Below are positions 26,630 through 34,955 of a stretch of 64,000 bases of DNA, piece by piece. Both the position numbers and the translations under genes were made by a program. Below the pieces are notes generated by a model that was not told the DNA's origin, ran no database searches, and worked only from the letters and a program-made list of their open reading frames with translations. Where the stretch lies: positions 28,696 through 92,695 of the forward strand of contig JAFSCP010000008.1 in the NCBI GenBank assembly GCA_017436705.1, in the 5' to 3' direction. Numbering within the stretch: position 1 is the stretch's first letter; every line of letters starts with the position of its first letter. The DNA is from Bacillota bacterium (lineage in GTDB: Bacteria > Bacillota > Clostridia > Peptostreptococcales > Anaerovoracaceae).

Positions 26630-26649
26630 TGTACACACCTCTTCCTATA

Positions 26650-26680
26650 AAGAAATTCCCCCTATTTTCATAGGGGGACA
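26650..26680 (-). terminator. Weak terminator between antitoxin RNA and toxin
   Basis: Minus strand CCCCCTAT, loop GAAA, ATAGGGGG (8 pairs, 26658-26677), followed by AATTTCTTT. Type III loci use such a leaky terminator to set the antitoxin:toxin ratio. Confidence 0.8.
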
Positions 26681-26683
26681 TTA

Positions 26684-26785
26684 TCTTCTCTGCGAGCTTT
26701 TTTTATTTTTAGTTTGCCGCGCTCTACGGCAAAATCTTCTCTGCGAGCTTTCTTTATTTTAAGGTTGTCGTGGCTCTACGACAAC
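26684..26785 (-). repeat. Tandem 51-bp repeats of the antitoxin
   Basis: Direct repeats with period 51 bases; the 14-base core TCTTCTCTGCGAGC (plus strand) recurs at 26684 and 26735, and a degenerate third start falls at 26786. The units lack unique spacers, so this is not CRISPR. Confidence 0.85.
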
Positions 26786-26797
26786 TTCTTCACTAAT

Positions 26798-26826
26798 ATT
26801 ATATGATAAAGTATGTTTCAGGTCAA
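26798..26826 (-). promoter_or_regulatory. Promoter of the type III toxin-antitoxin locus
   Basis: Minus strand TTGACC (26821-26826), 17 bases, TATAAT (26798-26803): close to consensus, as expected for an abundantly made antitoxin RNA. The start of transcription should fall near 26790, at the partial first repeat. Confidence 0.85.
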
Positions 26827-26844
26827 TAGAAATTTTTTACATTT

Positions 26845-27738
26845 TCATTCTTTGTTCATCACCAGCTCAATGGCATGGTGGTGGTTTGCAATCTCAATAT
26901 TTTCGCAGCCTGCCTGATACTCACCATCCAGTGACCACGGATTATCTGCGTCCGCTGTAATCTTAAAACTGCGGGCATTTATGAACGTCAGCATGCCGGA
27001 ATTATAGTCCTGAGAAGACAGCATGTACACAATTTCAGTAAGGTCAATCAGGTCCTTAGGTGCCTTGATAAGCAGCAGCTCAAATTTGCCGTCGCTCATG
27101 TCAACATACTCAGGATTGATGGTCAGAATTCCTGCCAGGGAGGTTGCATTGCTGATTGCACCGAAAATATAGTCGCCTTCGTAAACCTTCCCGTCAGCTT
27201 CGATGACCATGTGGGATTTTTTGATTGAAGAAATGCTTTTGATTCCTTCAAGGATGTATGCCAGATGTCCCAGAGCGTTCTTGACATTCTGCGGCGTTCC
27301 GTAGGAAGCTTCGGTGAATGCACCGAAAGATGCCACATAAGAGAACTTACGCCCGTTGAAACTGCCGATATCGAATGAAACAGGACTGCCATCTGCAATG
27401 TCACGGGCCGCCTTAACAATGTCCTTTGAGAGGTTCAGGCTGCTGGCAAAATCATTGGTACTTCCGGACGGAATGTAACCGATGCGGACTCTTTCTCCGC
27501 TTTCCATGACGCCTGCCACCACCTCATTGAAAGTTCCGTCTCCGCCGACGGCCACAATCAGATTGACCTTGTCTGCCCACTCTCTGGCGTATACAGTGCC
27601 GTCGCCGCGCTGCAGCGTTGTCATAACAATGCAGACATAGCCTGCTTTGGTAAAAACATCTACAATGTCTGTAAGGTGCTTGTTGGCACGTTTCATCCCC
27701 GACATGGGATTGATGATAATAAGTGCTTTCTGTCTCAT
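26845..27738 (-). CDS. Diacylglycerol/lipid kinase of the YegS/DgkB family
   Basis: A 297-residue lipid kinase. The nucleotide-binding motif VAVGGDGTFNEVV near residue 62 and the preceding INPMSG are characteristic; IGYIPSGSTNDFA follows near residue 91, and the C-terminal beta-sandwich domain is present. It phosphorylates diacylglycerol or related lipids at the membrane. I start it at 27738 (MRQKALII), with AGGGGG upstream; the ATG at 27780 would add 14 residues with no family match. Confidence 0.9.
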   Translation of the reverse strand: MRQKALIIINPMSGMKRANKHLTDIVDVFTKAGYVCIVMTTLQRGDGTVYAREWADKVNLIVAVGGDGTFNEVVAGVMESGERVRIGYIPSGSTNDFASSLNLSKDIVKAARDIADGSPVSFDIGSFNGRKFSYVASFGAFTEASYGTPQNVKNALGHLAYILEGIKSISSIKKSHMVIEADGKVYEGDYIFGAISNATSLAGILTINPEYVDMSDGKFELLLIKAPKDLIDLTEIVYMLSSQDYNSGMLTFINARSFKITADADNPWSLDGEYQAGCENIEIANHHHAIELVMNKE

Positions 27739-27817
27739 GTAAAAATTCCCCCTTGGCTTTTTCAGCCCTTTTGTAATCATAATCTACATCAAAACCATAA
27801 ACCGGAAATAAACTGGC

Positions 27818-28696
27818 TTAAAATCTGTTAAGCGGTTTGCGCCGCGCATGGGCGCTGGCCGCAATTGGTTTGCGGTTTTCTTCTCTGGTTGCCCACCATA
27901 TTCTGTTCAGCGTTACCCCCAGGCACATTACCCAGCCCAGAAGCAGGAACCAGAACAGCAGCACCACTATGTTGGAAAAGGACCCGTAGAGCACGTTATA
28001 ATTGCTGCTGAATGTTGTATAAAGATTGAAAAAATATGTTACCAGTAAAAATCCCAGTGATGCAAGCACGCTTCCCGGCACAATATCCCTGAACGGCACA
28101 CGTACTGTCGGCAGTACATAATAGTTATATGAAATCATCAGGAAATAAAGCGCCAGCGCAAGGGGCCACCTGAGAGCCACCCATGCTGCATCGGCGATTT
28201 CTGCGCCCACCACCGGTCCGAAGACAAGTTTAAGAATTACAGGCCCGTAAACCAGCACAATAAGGGCAAACACAATGGTAAACAAAGTTATGATGATTGT
28301 CTTCACAGAACGCAGACGCTCTCTGAAGTACCCTGCGCCGGTACTCTGTCCGTCGGTCAGAGTGTAGTTGGTAATCCTTATAAGTGCAAAATGCATCCTG
28401 GACGCCGCCCACAGAGCAATCACCGCCAGAAAAATACTGTTGGCGCCGCTGGGCGAGTAGCTGAGCATTTCACTGAGAGCATCCATTCCCTCACCTGTTA
28501 TATTGATGCCTGCCCACTGCTGCAGTTCATCCACAGACAGGGAAAACAGACCCAGGAGCTGGGACAGCAAAATAAAAGTCGGTAAAATCGACAAAAAAAG
28601 ATAGAACGCCAGCTGTGCAGGCACACCCTGGTAATATGGGTCCCGGAACTGACTGATTCCGAGGACAATCATATTTTTGATTCTCTCCCTGCTCAT
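27818..28696 (-). CDS. YihY/BrkB family inner membrane protein
   Basis: A 292-residue protein with six hydrophobic segments and the family landmarks YYQGVPAQLAFYLFLSILP, LTDGQSTGAGYFRERL and VYFNLYTTFS-like SYNYYVLP. The family was once called RNase BN in error; its transport or structural role is not settled. It has an AGGAG site and lies between rdgB and the lipid kinase gene. Confidence 0.88.
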   Translation of the reverse strand: MSRERIKNMIVLGISQFRDPYYQGVPAQLAFYLFLSILPTFILLSQLLGLFSLSVDELQQWAGINITGEGMDALSEMLSYSPSGANSIFLAVIALWAASRMHFALIRITNYTLTDGQSTGAGYFRERLRSVKTIIITLFTIVFALIVLVYGPVILKLVFGPVVGAEIADAAWVALRWPLALALYFLMISYNYYVLPTVRVPFRDIVPGSVLASLGFLLVTYFFNLYTTFSSNYNVLYGSFSNIVVLLFWFLLLGWVMCLGVTLNRIWWATREENRKPIAASAHARRKPLNRF

Positions 28697-28726
28697 TGCG
28701 CGTTCTCCTTTTTTAATTCATATTGA

Positions 28727-29335
28727 CTATAAACCCTTTGCGGCCAGAAGTTTTTCCAGCTCCACAAGTGCGTTGGCTCTGTGGCTGATCTGGTTCTTTT
28801 CTTCAGATGTAAGCTGTGCAAAAGTTCTGTCACAGCCATCCGGTACGAAAAGCGGGTCGTATCCGAAACCATTTTCTCCCGCAGGCACAGTAATTATTCT
28901 GCCCGGACATTCACCCCTTGCCACCAGTGTTTCGCCGTCAGGGAAAACCATGGTGATTACGGATACGAACTGTGCAGTTCTTTCCTTGGCAGGAACATCT
29001 TCAAGAAGCTTGAGGAGCTTGGCATTGTTCTTTTCGTCATTGCCGTCTTCACCTGCAAAACGTGCAGAATAAACACCGGGTGCTCCGCCCAGATAATCCA
29101 CCATAAGGCCGGAGTCGTCAGCAAGAGTAATCTTGCCGCACATCTTCATGATTTCATTGGCCTTCTTGAAAGAATTTTCTTCAAAAGTTTCGCCGTCCTC
29201 TTCAATTTCCACAGGCGGCACACCTGCGTCGTCTCTGGAAATGATGGACATGCCGAATTTCTTTGTGATTGCTTCGATTTCTTCTATTTTATGCTTGTTG
29301 CGTGATGCTGCAACGATAATTTTTTCTGTCGCCAT
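28727..29335 (-). CDS. rdgB: XTP/dITP diphosphatase (RdgB/HAM1)
   Basis: A 202-residue house-cleaning NTPase that removes xanthosine and inosine triphosphates. The N-terminal SRNKHKIEEIEAI, the metal site LADDSGLMVDYLGGAPGVYSARFAG near residue 75-98, FGYDPLFVP and the C-terminal KNQISHRANAL are the family signature in order. The ATG at 29335 is 9 bases after GGAGG; an upstream GTG at 29344 overlaps the ribosome site and is rejected. It lies 21 bases downstream of rph, the usual pairing in Firmicutes. Confidence 0.95.
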   Translation of the reverse strand: MATEKIIVAASRNKHKIEEIEAITKKFGMSIISRDDAGVPPVEIEEDGETFEENSFKKANEIMKMCGKITLADDSGLMVDYLGGAPGVYSARFAGEDGNDEKNNAKLLKLLEDVPAKERTAQFVSVITMVFPDGETLVARGECPGRIITVPAGENGFGYDPLFVPDGCDRTFAQLTSEEKNQISHRANALVELEKLLAAKGL

Positions 29336-29356
29336 TGTAGTCACCCTCCGATTTGT

Positions 29357-30079
29357 CTATACGTTCTTTTCGATAATTTCCCTCTGGAGCTGGTGAAGCT
29401 GGCTGCAGCCCTTTGCGCCCAGTTCAAGTAAAGTGGTCAGTTCTGCCGGGTTGAAAGGTCTTTCTTCACCGGTTCCCTGAATTTCAATATATTCACCGCG
29501 GTCGTTCATTACCACGTTCATGTCAACGATTGCTCTTGAATCTTCTTCATAACAAAGGTCAAGGACAGGGCCTTCTTCGATAATTCCCACGCTGATTGCG
29601 GAAACATATCCTGTAATCGGCAGTTCGTCAATCATGCCTTCAGCCTGCATCCACTGCATTGCCTGTACCATTGCCACAAAAGCACCTGTTATGGAAGCAG
29701 TTCTGGTGCCGCCGTCTGCCTGGATTACGTCGCAGTCAATCCAGATTGTTCTTTCGCCCAGTTTCTGCATATCCACAACAGAGCGGAGTGAACGTCCGAT
29801 AAGTCGCTGGATTTCAACACTTCTGCCGTCCTGTTTGCCGCCTTTATCTCTTTTTTTGCGTGTGCCTGTGGAACCTGGGAGCATTCCGTATTCAGCAGTT
29901 ACCCAGCCCTGACCGGTGCCCACAAGATGGCGCGCCGTGGAATTTTCCACTGTGGCAGTGCAGATTACTTTAGTATTACCCATTTCGATAAGCACTGAAC
30001 CCTGAGGACTCATTAAATAATTATCGGTGATTTTTACAGGTCTGATCTGATCCTGCAGTCTTCCGTCATTTCTGTTCAT
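29357..30079 (-). CDS. rph: Ribonuclease PH
   Basis: A 240-residue phosphorolytic 3'-5' exoribonuclease for tRNA 3' end trimming. Landmarks: GRLQDQIRPVKI, VICTATVEN, GWVTAEYGMLPGSTGTRKKR, RSVEIQRLIGRSLRS, WIDCDVIQADGGTRTASI and EIQGTGEERPF. The start at 30079 (MNRNDGR) has GAGG 8 bases upstream; a longer start at 30103 adds eight residues and is less likely. Confidence 0.95.
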   Translation of the reverse strand: MNRNDGRLQDQIRPVKITDNYLMSPQGSVLIEMGNTKVICTATVENSTARHLVGTGQGWVTAEYGMLPGSTGTRKKRDKGGKQDGRSVEIQRLIGRSLRSVVDMQKLGERTIWIDCDVIQADGGTRTASITGAFVAMVQAMQWMQAEGMIDELPITGYVSAISVGIIEEGPVLDLCYEEDSRAIVDMNVVMNDRGEYIEIQGTGEERPFNPAELTTLLELGAKGCSQLHQLQREIIEKNV

Positions 30080-30164
30080 TATTAAAACCTCTTCTGTTAT
30101 CATTTGTATCGCTTTAGTATATTATTTTACCACATACACAAAAAATTTCAATGAGCTAAAGCGA

Positions 30165-30205
30165 TTGTATTAAAAAAAGACCACTTTTTACAGTGGTCTT
30201 CGTAT
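30165..30205 (-). terminator. Intrinsic terminator after the J-domain gene
   Basis: Minus strand GAAGACCACT, loop GTAAAA, AGTGGTCTTTTTTTAAT: perfect stem and U tract, 9 bases after the stop codon. Confidence 0.9.
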
Positions 30206-30210
30206 ACGAT

Positions 30211-30882
30211 TTAGCAGCAAAGAATAATAGGCAGACCCATATATCCCCCGCCGCAGCAAAGATTTGCGACAAGACAAGCTCCGCACATCTGGCCGCAGTA
30301 ATTGCTGCCGTACAAGGACGGATTTCCGCCGTACTGGGCGCTTCTCTGCTGGTACCTGGTTTCGCCGCCCTGCATCTGGCGCAGAAGATTTGCATAGTGA
30401 TAATTATTTGGTTCAAAGGCACACGCCGCCTTGGCATGTTCAATAGCGATAGCGTTGTTGCCCACTTTGTAATTGGCAAAAGCGCTGTAATAGAACCACG
30501 GTCCGCGTCTTTCCTGTACCTGTTCCAGCACATTGAGGCCCTCTCTGTAATAGCCGTTCTGAATATAGTTCAGCGCAGAGCGTAGATATTTTTCATCCTG
30601 GCTTTCGGTCTGCTGGCTCTGGCCGCCATAAGCATTGGTATAACTGCCGAAACCCCAGAAATCGTCACCGTATCCCTGCTGAGCCTGGGCCTTTCCCTGG
30701 CGCTGGTCCATAATCAGATTGTATGCCTGCTGGACTTCCTTGAACTTTTCTTCGTACTGCTCCTGATTAGGGTTGCCCACATTGGCGTCCGGATGGTACT
30801 TACGGCTCAGCTGGCGGTAGGCTTTCTTTATTTCATCGTCAGAAGCGTTGTAACTTACTCCTAAAACTTTATATGGATCCAT
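30211..30882 (-). CDS. J-domain (DnaJ-like) co-chaperone with Cys-rich tail
   Basis: A 223-residue protein. Residues 1-66 are a J domain with the HPD motif in [11 protein letters not shown], so it should stimulate an Hsp70. Residues 100-165 look like a short TPR-type helical region ([40 protein letters not shown]). The last 35 residues hold seven cysteines among glycines ([18 protein letters not shown], ending ILCC), which could bind metal or sit in the membrane. It overlaps the DUF5685 stop as TAATG. Confidence 0.88.
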   Translation of the reverse strand: MDPYKVLGVSYNASDDEIKKAYRQLSRKYHPDANVGNPNQEQYEEKFKEVQQAYNLIMDQRQGKAQAQQGYGDDFWGFGSYTNAYGGQSQQTESQDEKYLRSALNYIQNGYYREGLNVLEQVQERRGPWFYYSAFANYKVGNNAIAIEHAKAACAFEPNNYHYANLLRQMQGGETRYQQRSAQYGGNPSLYGSNYCGQMCGACLVANLCCGGGYMGLPIILCC

Positions 30883-31727
30883 TAATTATCCTCTTTCTTT
30901 TCTTTTTCAAGCCGGGTCGTTTTGGACTTGCCATAACGTACCCATACTCCAGAATACAATATATTCCGTAAAATTTCAACATTTTCTACTAAAGGAAGCC
31001 GCTCAAATGCATCTGTACACTCACCGATCATGAGAAGAAGCATGTTCAGCACCTGTTCATCAAAGTTCTCATTTCCGTAAATTTCCCTGAAAGGATTGTA
31101 ATCTCCGGTTTTGAGGTCCTTTTCAATATCTTCGTAAGCATCCAGCAGGTAGATATACTTGCCCAGGAAAAATCCCAGTCTGTACAAGTCTTCCTTCCAC
31201 ACATCGTCCTTATACACAAAAACTTCCGCCATGATTTCCCCGAAAACCTTGGCAACCTTGTCCATAGGAAGATTTCTGGCACTTTCGACGATGGTCAGCA
31301 TGTTCATCTTCTTGGCAATCAGCTCTGCCTTTTCAGGATACTTGGCAGCAACCTTGTCCGCCTTATGTTTCAGCGCTGCCATGCTCGCTCTGGCCGAAAC
31401 TTTCTTTTCGTCGTTCCAGTCATCCTGACACTTATAGTATGCCAGAAGTACGCACATATCGGCGCAGTAGTCGGTCACTTCCGTTCTCCGGCTTGTGTGC
31501 CTGTGGACCGGGTGAACAATGCAGCGGCTTTCTTCCAGAGTTTCTTCCTGGTCGTAAAGGTCACTGAGAAGCATGATCAAAAAAGTCATGTCGTAGTTGA
31601 GAGTCATTCTGCCTGTCTGCCCGTGCCTGTCTGCCAGCGCATGACAAAGCCCGCAGTAGTAGCTGCGGTATTTTTCAAATTCTTTTATCTTAAGTTCCGG
31701 TTTATTTACTAAAACATATCCAAACAT
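30882..31727 (-). CDS. DUF5685 family protein
   Basis: A 281-residue protein of the DUF5685 family, recognised by the N-terminal [20 protein letters not shown], the Cys pair in [14 protein letters not shown] near residue 25 and the later CIVHPVHRH and [18 protein letters not shown]. The fold seems all-helical with conserved Cys and His, perhaps a metal site or a prenyl-transferase-like cavity; function unknown. Start 31727 has AGGAGG 9 bases upstream. In Clostridia this family is often next to a J-domain gene, as here. Confidence 0.75.
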   Translation of the reverse strand: MFGYVLVNKPELKIKEFEKYRSYYCGLCHALADRHGQTGRMTLNYDMTFLIMLLSDLYDQEETLEESRCIVHPVHRHTSRRTEVTDYCADMCVLLAYYKCQDDWNDEKKVSARASMAALKHKADKVAAKYPEKAELIAKKMNMLTIVESARNLPMDKVAKVFGEIMAEVFVYKDDVWKEDLYRLGFFLGKYIYLLDAYEDIEKDLKTGDYNPFREIYGNENFDEQVLNMLLLMIGECTDAFERLPLVENVEILRNILYSGVWVRYGKSKTTRLEKEKKEDN

Positions 31728-31756
31728 TACCCATTTCCTCCTGTTGTCAGGAAATA

Positions 31757-31797
31757 TTGTACGAAAAAAAAGCACACAATGTGTGTGCTTTTGGTGA
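31757..31797 (-). terminator. Intrinsic terminator after mrp
   Basis: Minus strand AAAAGCACACA, loop, TGTGTGCTTTTTTTTCG: strong stem and U tract just after the Mrp stop codon. Confidence 0.9.
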
Positions 31798-31812
31798 ATT
31801 TTATATCAAATA

Positions 31813-32652
31813 TTAGTGGCAGGAGCTGCATCCGTCGACGCCGCAGCTTGAGCAGTCGCCTGTGCATCCTTCCGGTGGCTGTGGCATACCGTCATGTTTG
31901 TCAGGATTGTCAGCAGCAAGGCAGGCTTCAACCATCTTGTCCAGCCATGTTCCTTCAAAGAGTTCAATCATGCCCTTGTCACATGCAGCTGCGATTTTTT
32001 TGTTCATAGGCAGTTCAGCCATTTCAGTGATTCCGTACTTGGCAGCAACTTCGCCAACGTGGCTTTCACCGAAAATTCTGTGGTTCTGGCCGCAGTCAGG
32101 GCATGTGAAGTATGCCATGTTTTCAACGATACCAATTACAGGAACGTTCATAAGCTGAGCCATCTTTACAGCCTTTTCAACGATCATGGAAACAAGTTCC
32201 TGAGGTGAAGTTACAATTACAATACCATCAAGCGGCAGTGACTGGAAAACTGTGAGCGCAACGTCACCTGTTCCAGGAGGCATATCCACATACATAACAT
32301 CGATATCTTCCCACACTACATTGTTCCAGAACTGTTCGATAACTCCGCTGAGAACAGGACCTCTCCACACTACAGGGTCAGTTGTGTCTTCTAAAAGTGC
32401 GTTTACAGACATAACCTTGATACCTGTCTTGGATTCTACAGGAATAATCATTTCGTCAGTGCCTGTTGCCTTTTCCTTAATGCCGAAAGCCTGTGGAATG
32501 GATGGACCAGTAATATCTGCGTCAAGAATTGCAACCTTATAACCTAATCTCTGTGTAGCAACTGCCAGCATGGAAGTTACGGAAGACTTACCAACGCCGC
32601 CCTTACCGGAAACTACACCGATTACTTTTTTTACATTTGAATATTCGTTCAT
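31813..32652 (-). CDS. Mrp/NBP35-family iron-sulfur carrier ATPase
   Basis: A 279-residue P-loop protein for Fe-S cluster assembly and delivery. The deviant Walker A VSGKGGVGKSSV sits near residue 14, followed by LDADITGPSIPQAFG and the switch DMPPGTGDVALTVFQ. The bridging CxxC motif is FTCPDCGQNH near residue 190. A C-terminal tail adds CTGDCSSCGVDGCSSCH, five extra cysteines, which may be a second metal site. AGGAG site; single gene between two terminators. Confidence 0.93.
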   Translation of the reverse strand: MNEYSNVKKVIGVVSGKGGVGKSSVTSMLAVATQRLGYKVAILDADITGPSIPQAFGIKEKATGTDEMIIPVESKTGIKVMSVNALLEDTTDPVVWRGPVLSGVIEQFWNNVVWEDIDVMYVDMPPGTGDVALTVFQSLPLDGIVIVTSPQELVSMIVEKAVKMAQLMNVPVIGIVENMAYFTCPDCGQNHRIFGESHVGEVAAKYGITEMAELPMNKKIAAACDKGMIELFEGTWLDKMVEACLAADNPDKHDGMPQPPEGCTGDCSSCGVDGCSSCH

Positions 32653-33079
32653 TTTTATATATCTCCTTGAATTGTGTATTTAACATTTGTTGTTGTGCGT
32701 ACAGGCACCTAAAGGATATTTTAGCACCGGAGAAAGGTTTTGTAAAGAGCATGGAATAATCAAAAAAACAAAAGACCATCTGCCTCACCTGCTGATGGTC
32801 CCAAGAAATGGAATGGAATTGTCAAAGTCTCAGAAATCTAAATCATAATATAGGAGGTGATTTGAAATTTCAATTCTTTACAATACTGATTATACGCCCG
32901 CATACCATAAAAGTAAAATTGTTTTTATATTTCGACAGTTTATTGTCTATGTGTTTTGTCTATATATAATCAAAAACGCCCGTTTTTTATCGTAATTATA
33001 GGTGGTTTTCTTTTTTGGTAAAAAGTTTTCCATAGAAAACTAATTTGCAAAAATGAAAACACCTTATGATATTAAGTGC
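32653..33079. other. 427-base intergenic region, AT-rich
   Basis: Between mrp and the lipoprotein gene. It contains one hairpin (32774-32800, described separately), an AT-rich tract and a plus-strand TAGGAGGTGAT followed by a possible 35-codon TTG-initiated frame (32862-32969). I see no RNA gene. The small frame is too short and unsupported to call as a gene. Confidence 0.5.
32761..32802 (-). terminator. Terminator-like hairpin upstream of mrp
   Basis: Minus strand GACCATC, 13-base loop, GATGGTC, then TTTTGTTTTTTTG. It may close the serpin/lipoprotein transcript about 280 bases after the lipoprotein stop, or act as an attenuator of mrp, which starts 110 bases on. Confidence 0.65.
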
Positions 33080-33619
33080 TTAGCTGGTATAAAATGAATA
33101 CTCCGCCTTACCCCCGTAACCGTCCGCATCAGTCCATTCTGCATTTACAACGTAGATAGTTTCCTTGCCCAGCTTGATTTCGGGTGGAACAGTGGTCATG
33201 ATGTCATTCAACTTGCCGCGGGCATCCATATTCTCCCAGTCGTCAGTGCTGTAACAGATAATTTCCAGTTTGTCAGGCTGGGGAGCATCGCCGAAAATCA
33301 GGCTTGCAGTTCTTTCTTCTCCAAGGACAATTACAGGCGTTATGTCGCGGCACTGCAGCGGATGCGCCCCGCAGGCAATTACCGCACTGCCAATCTCGCC
33401 GCCCATATAATTTTCCCAGCTGTAATTTCCCGAAAGTGCTTTTATGGTTTCCATACCGCAGGTCACAGTTAGTGCGGGCGGTTCATCGTCGAGGATGCCT
33501 GCGGAAACCGGCTGTCCTGATTCTGTACCATTTCCTGAAAGATCGCCATTTTGCCCATTTGCACATCCGGGCAGCGTCAGAATCAGCACCATCATAATAA
33601 TAACAATATATTTTTTCAC
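33080..33619 (-). CDS. Lipoprotein, last gene of the serpin operon
   Basis: A 179-residue exported protein of unknown family. Starting at GTG (33617-33619) it has a lysine-rich start, a hydrophobic core and lipobox LTLPGC with lipidated Cys near residue 19, followed by a flexible Gly/Ser/Asn linker. An ATG further upstream gives a non-secretory N-terminus and would overlap the serpin gene deeply. It begins 13 bases after the serpin stop, with AAGGTGG upstream. Predicted to sit at the outer face of the membrane with the two serpins. Confidence 0.7.
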   Translation of the reverse strand: MKKYIVIIMMVLILTLPGCANGQNGDLSGNGTESGQPVSAGILDDEPPALTVTCGMETIKALSGNYSWENYMGGEIGSAVIACGAHPLQCRDITPVIVLGEERTASLIFGDAPQPDKLEIICYSTDDWENMDARGKLNDIMTTVPPEIKLGKETIYVVNAEWTDADGYGGKAEYSFYTS

Positions 33620-33632
33620 AGTTGCCACCACC

Positions 33633-34931
33633 TTACTCCATGGTTTCCACCGTTCCGATGAACAACGGCAGGCTTTCGTTGGCATAATCGTCAACTATCA
33701 TATAGATAAACGGACGGTCAAGGATTACGGTTTCAGGTTCGGCGGCAGCCGCACCGTCGCTTGCTTCAACGATAGTCACAGCACCGGCGCGTGTTCCCCT
33801 GCTGTCAACCTCTATAAAAGCCTTGTGAGCCACTTTGCTTATAAAAATATTTCCCCTCGTGGATGTGGCCATTGCGCCGAAATCAGCGTTGTTTTCATCA
33901 AACATTTCGGTAAGTCCCATGTTCTGAAGCACCGGCATAAGGTTTTCTGAAGCTTCAGCCGAAAACTTCGGTATGCCAGCATCAACCATCCATATATCCT
34001 TTCCGCCTTCGACAAGATCCGATAAGGTGTTTTCATTCATACCTGCAATGTACTCATCCACAGACACACCCTCATCGGGCAGAATTGCCACAAAACTGAA
34101 ATCGTCTTTATAAGGTTTTATGAAACCTCTTGCCTTGTCATCCTTCAGGAAAGTACCTTCGCCGGAATACATAAACTCTGCATTCTGGGCCTTGCCGTCT
34201 GCAGTTGTGAATCTGCCGCTTCTTATCTGACTTTTTTCATATATGTGCTGCCATTCGTTGTCAAAGGCAAGAGCATTTATAAGGTACATCACCGCTTCGT
34301 CAGGAATATCCTCAATAATTGAGTCGATCATTCCATCAGTGTTTTTCTTTACCCAGCTGTTCACATCACGCACAGTTCCCTCATTGAAAGCAGACCTGAA
34401 GACTTCTGCCCGCATGTTATTGCACCTGGCAAGGAAATCATCCTTTACAGTAAGCCGTTCTGCATCATCGCGTATCCAGACCGAGTTGGCCAGAGAAACT
34501 TCTGCAGTTTCATTGTACATGGTGATTGTGTCGGCGTATGCTGTCATAAGAGCAGCAAAGAATGCAGCATCCTTTCCAAAAGCTTCTTCAAACTGGGCAA
34601 GAGTTTCTGCCTCAGCACCCTGTGCTGTCATAGCCAGGGCAGTCATGATGGAAACAGGTGAAATCAGCAGGTTTTTTTCTTCGCTGATGGACGCAGTTTC
34701 CTTAAAAATCTCCATTGCCATGGCGCGGATGCTTTCATACTCGCCAACAGGACAGTAACGGTCAGGAGCCAGCGGCGTTGCGCTCAGTTCAACTTCTGCT
34801 GTAAGGCTGACAGTTTCCCCGGACTGGCCGCCGATTTCTGAAATTGCGCCAGGCTCAGGACTACATGCCGCCAGAGAAAACACCATAAGCGCCGCCATAA
34901 AAAAGCACAGGATTTTTTTCATCATCTTCAT
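33633..34931 (-). CDS. Lipoprotein serpin (serine protease inhibitor) A
   Basis: A 432-residue serpin carried on a lipoprotein signal peptide (lipobox SLAAC, Cys about residue 23). The serpin core includes NLLISPVSIMTALAMTAQGA, NALAFDNEWQ, ISKVAHKAFIEVDSRGTRAG (breach and hinge) and LDRPFIYMIVDD near the C-terminus. The small hinge residues GTRAGAVT are those of an inhibitory serpin; the reactive loop continues into a run with DGAAAAEPE, and alanines near P1 would suit elastase-like proteases. Tandem with serpin B, downstream of a sigma/anti-sigma pair. Confidence 0.92.
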   Translation of the reverse strand: MKMMKKILCFFMAALMVFSLAACSPEPGAISEIGGQSGETVSLTAEVELSATPLAPDRYCPVGEYESIRAMAMEIFKETASISEEKNLLISPVSIMTALAMTAQGAEAETLAQFEEAFGKDAAFFAALMTAYADTITMYNETAEVSLANSVWIRDDAERLTVKDDFLARCNNMRAEVFRSAFNEGTVRDVNSWVKKNTDGMIDSIIEDIPDEAVMYLINALAFDNEWQHIYEKSQIRSGRFTTADGKAQNAEFMYSGEGTFLKDDKARGFIKPYKDDFSFVAILPDEGVSVDEYIAGMNENTLSDLVEGGKDIWMVDAGIPKFSAEASENLMPVLQNMGLTEMFDENNADFGAMATSTRGNIFISKVAHKAFIEVDSRGTRAGAVTIVEASDGAAAAEPETVILDRPFIYMIVDDYANESLPLFIGTVETME

Positions 34932-34955
34932 AATTACCCCTCCTCTGATGCGGAG

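Larger units (their letters stand above)
26650..26791 (-). ncRNA. Type III antitoxin RNA with 51-nt tandem repeats
   Basis: Two full 51-base repeat units (26684-26734 and 26735-26785) plus a partial third at the 5' end. Each unit has a 7-8 bp stem (26764-26785: GTTGTCGT/ACGACAAC; 26713-26733: TTTGCCG/CGGCAAA) with two compensatory base-pair changes between units, a loop holding AGAGC on the RNA strand and a downstream GCTCGC that can pair with it as a pseudoknot, as in known ToxI/CptI antitoxins. It ends at a hairpin terminator just before the toxin gene. Confidence 0.85.

Noticed and set aside
26684..26785. Short direct repeats that could be taken for a CRISPR remnant
   Set aside because: The 51-base units have no unique spacers; they carry a pseudoknot-capable stem and precede a toxin gene, matching a type III antitoxin RNA. 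No cas genes are nearby.
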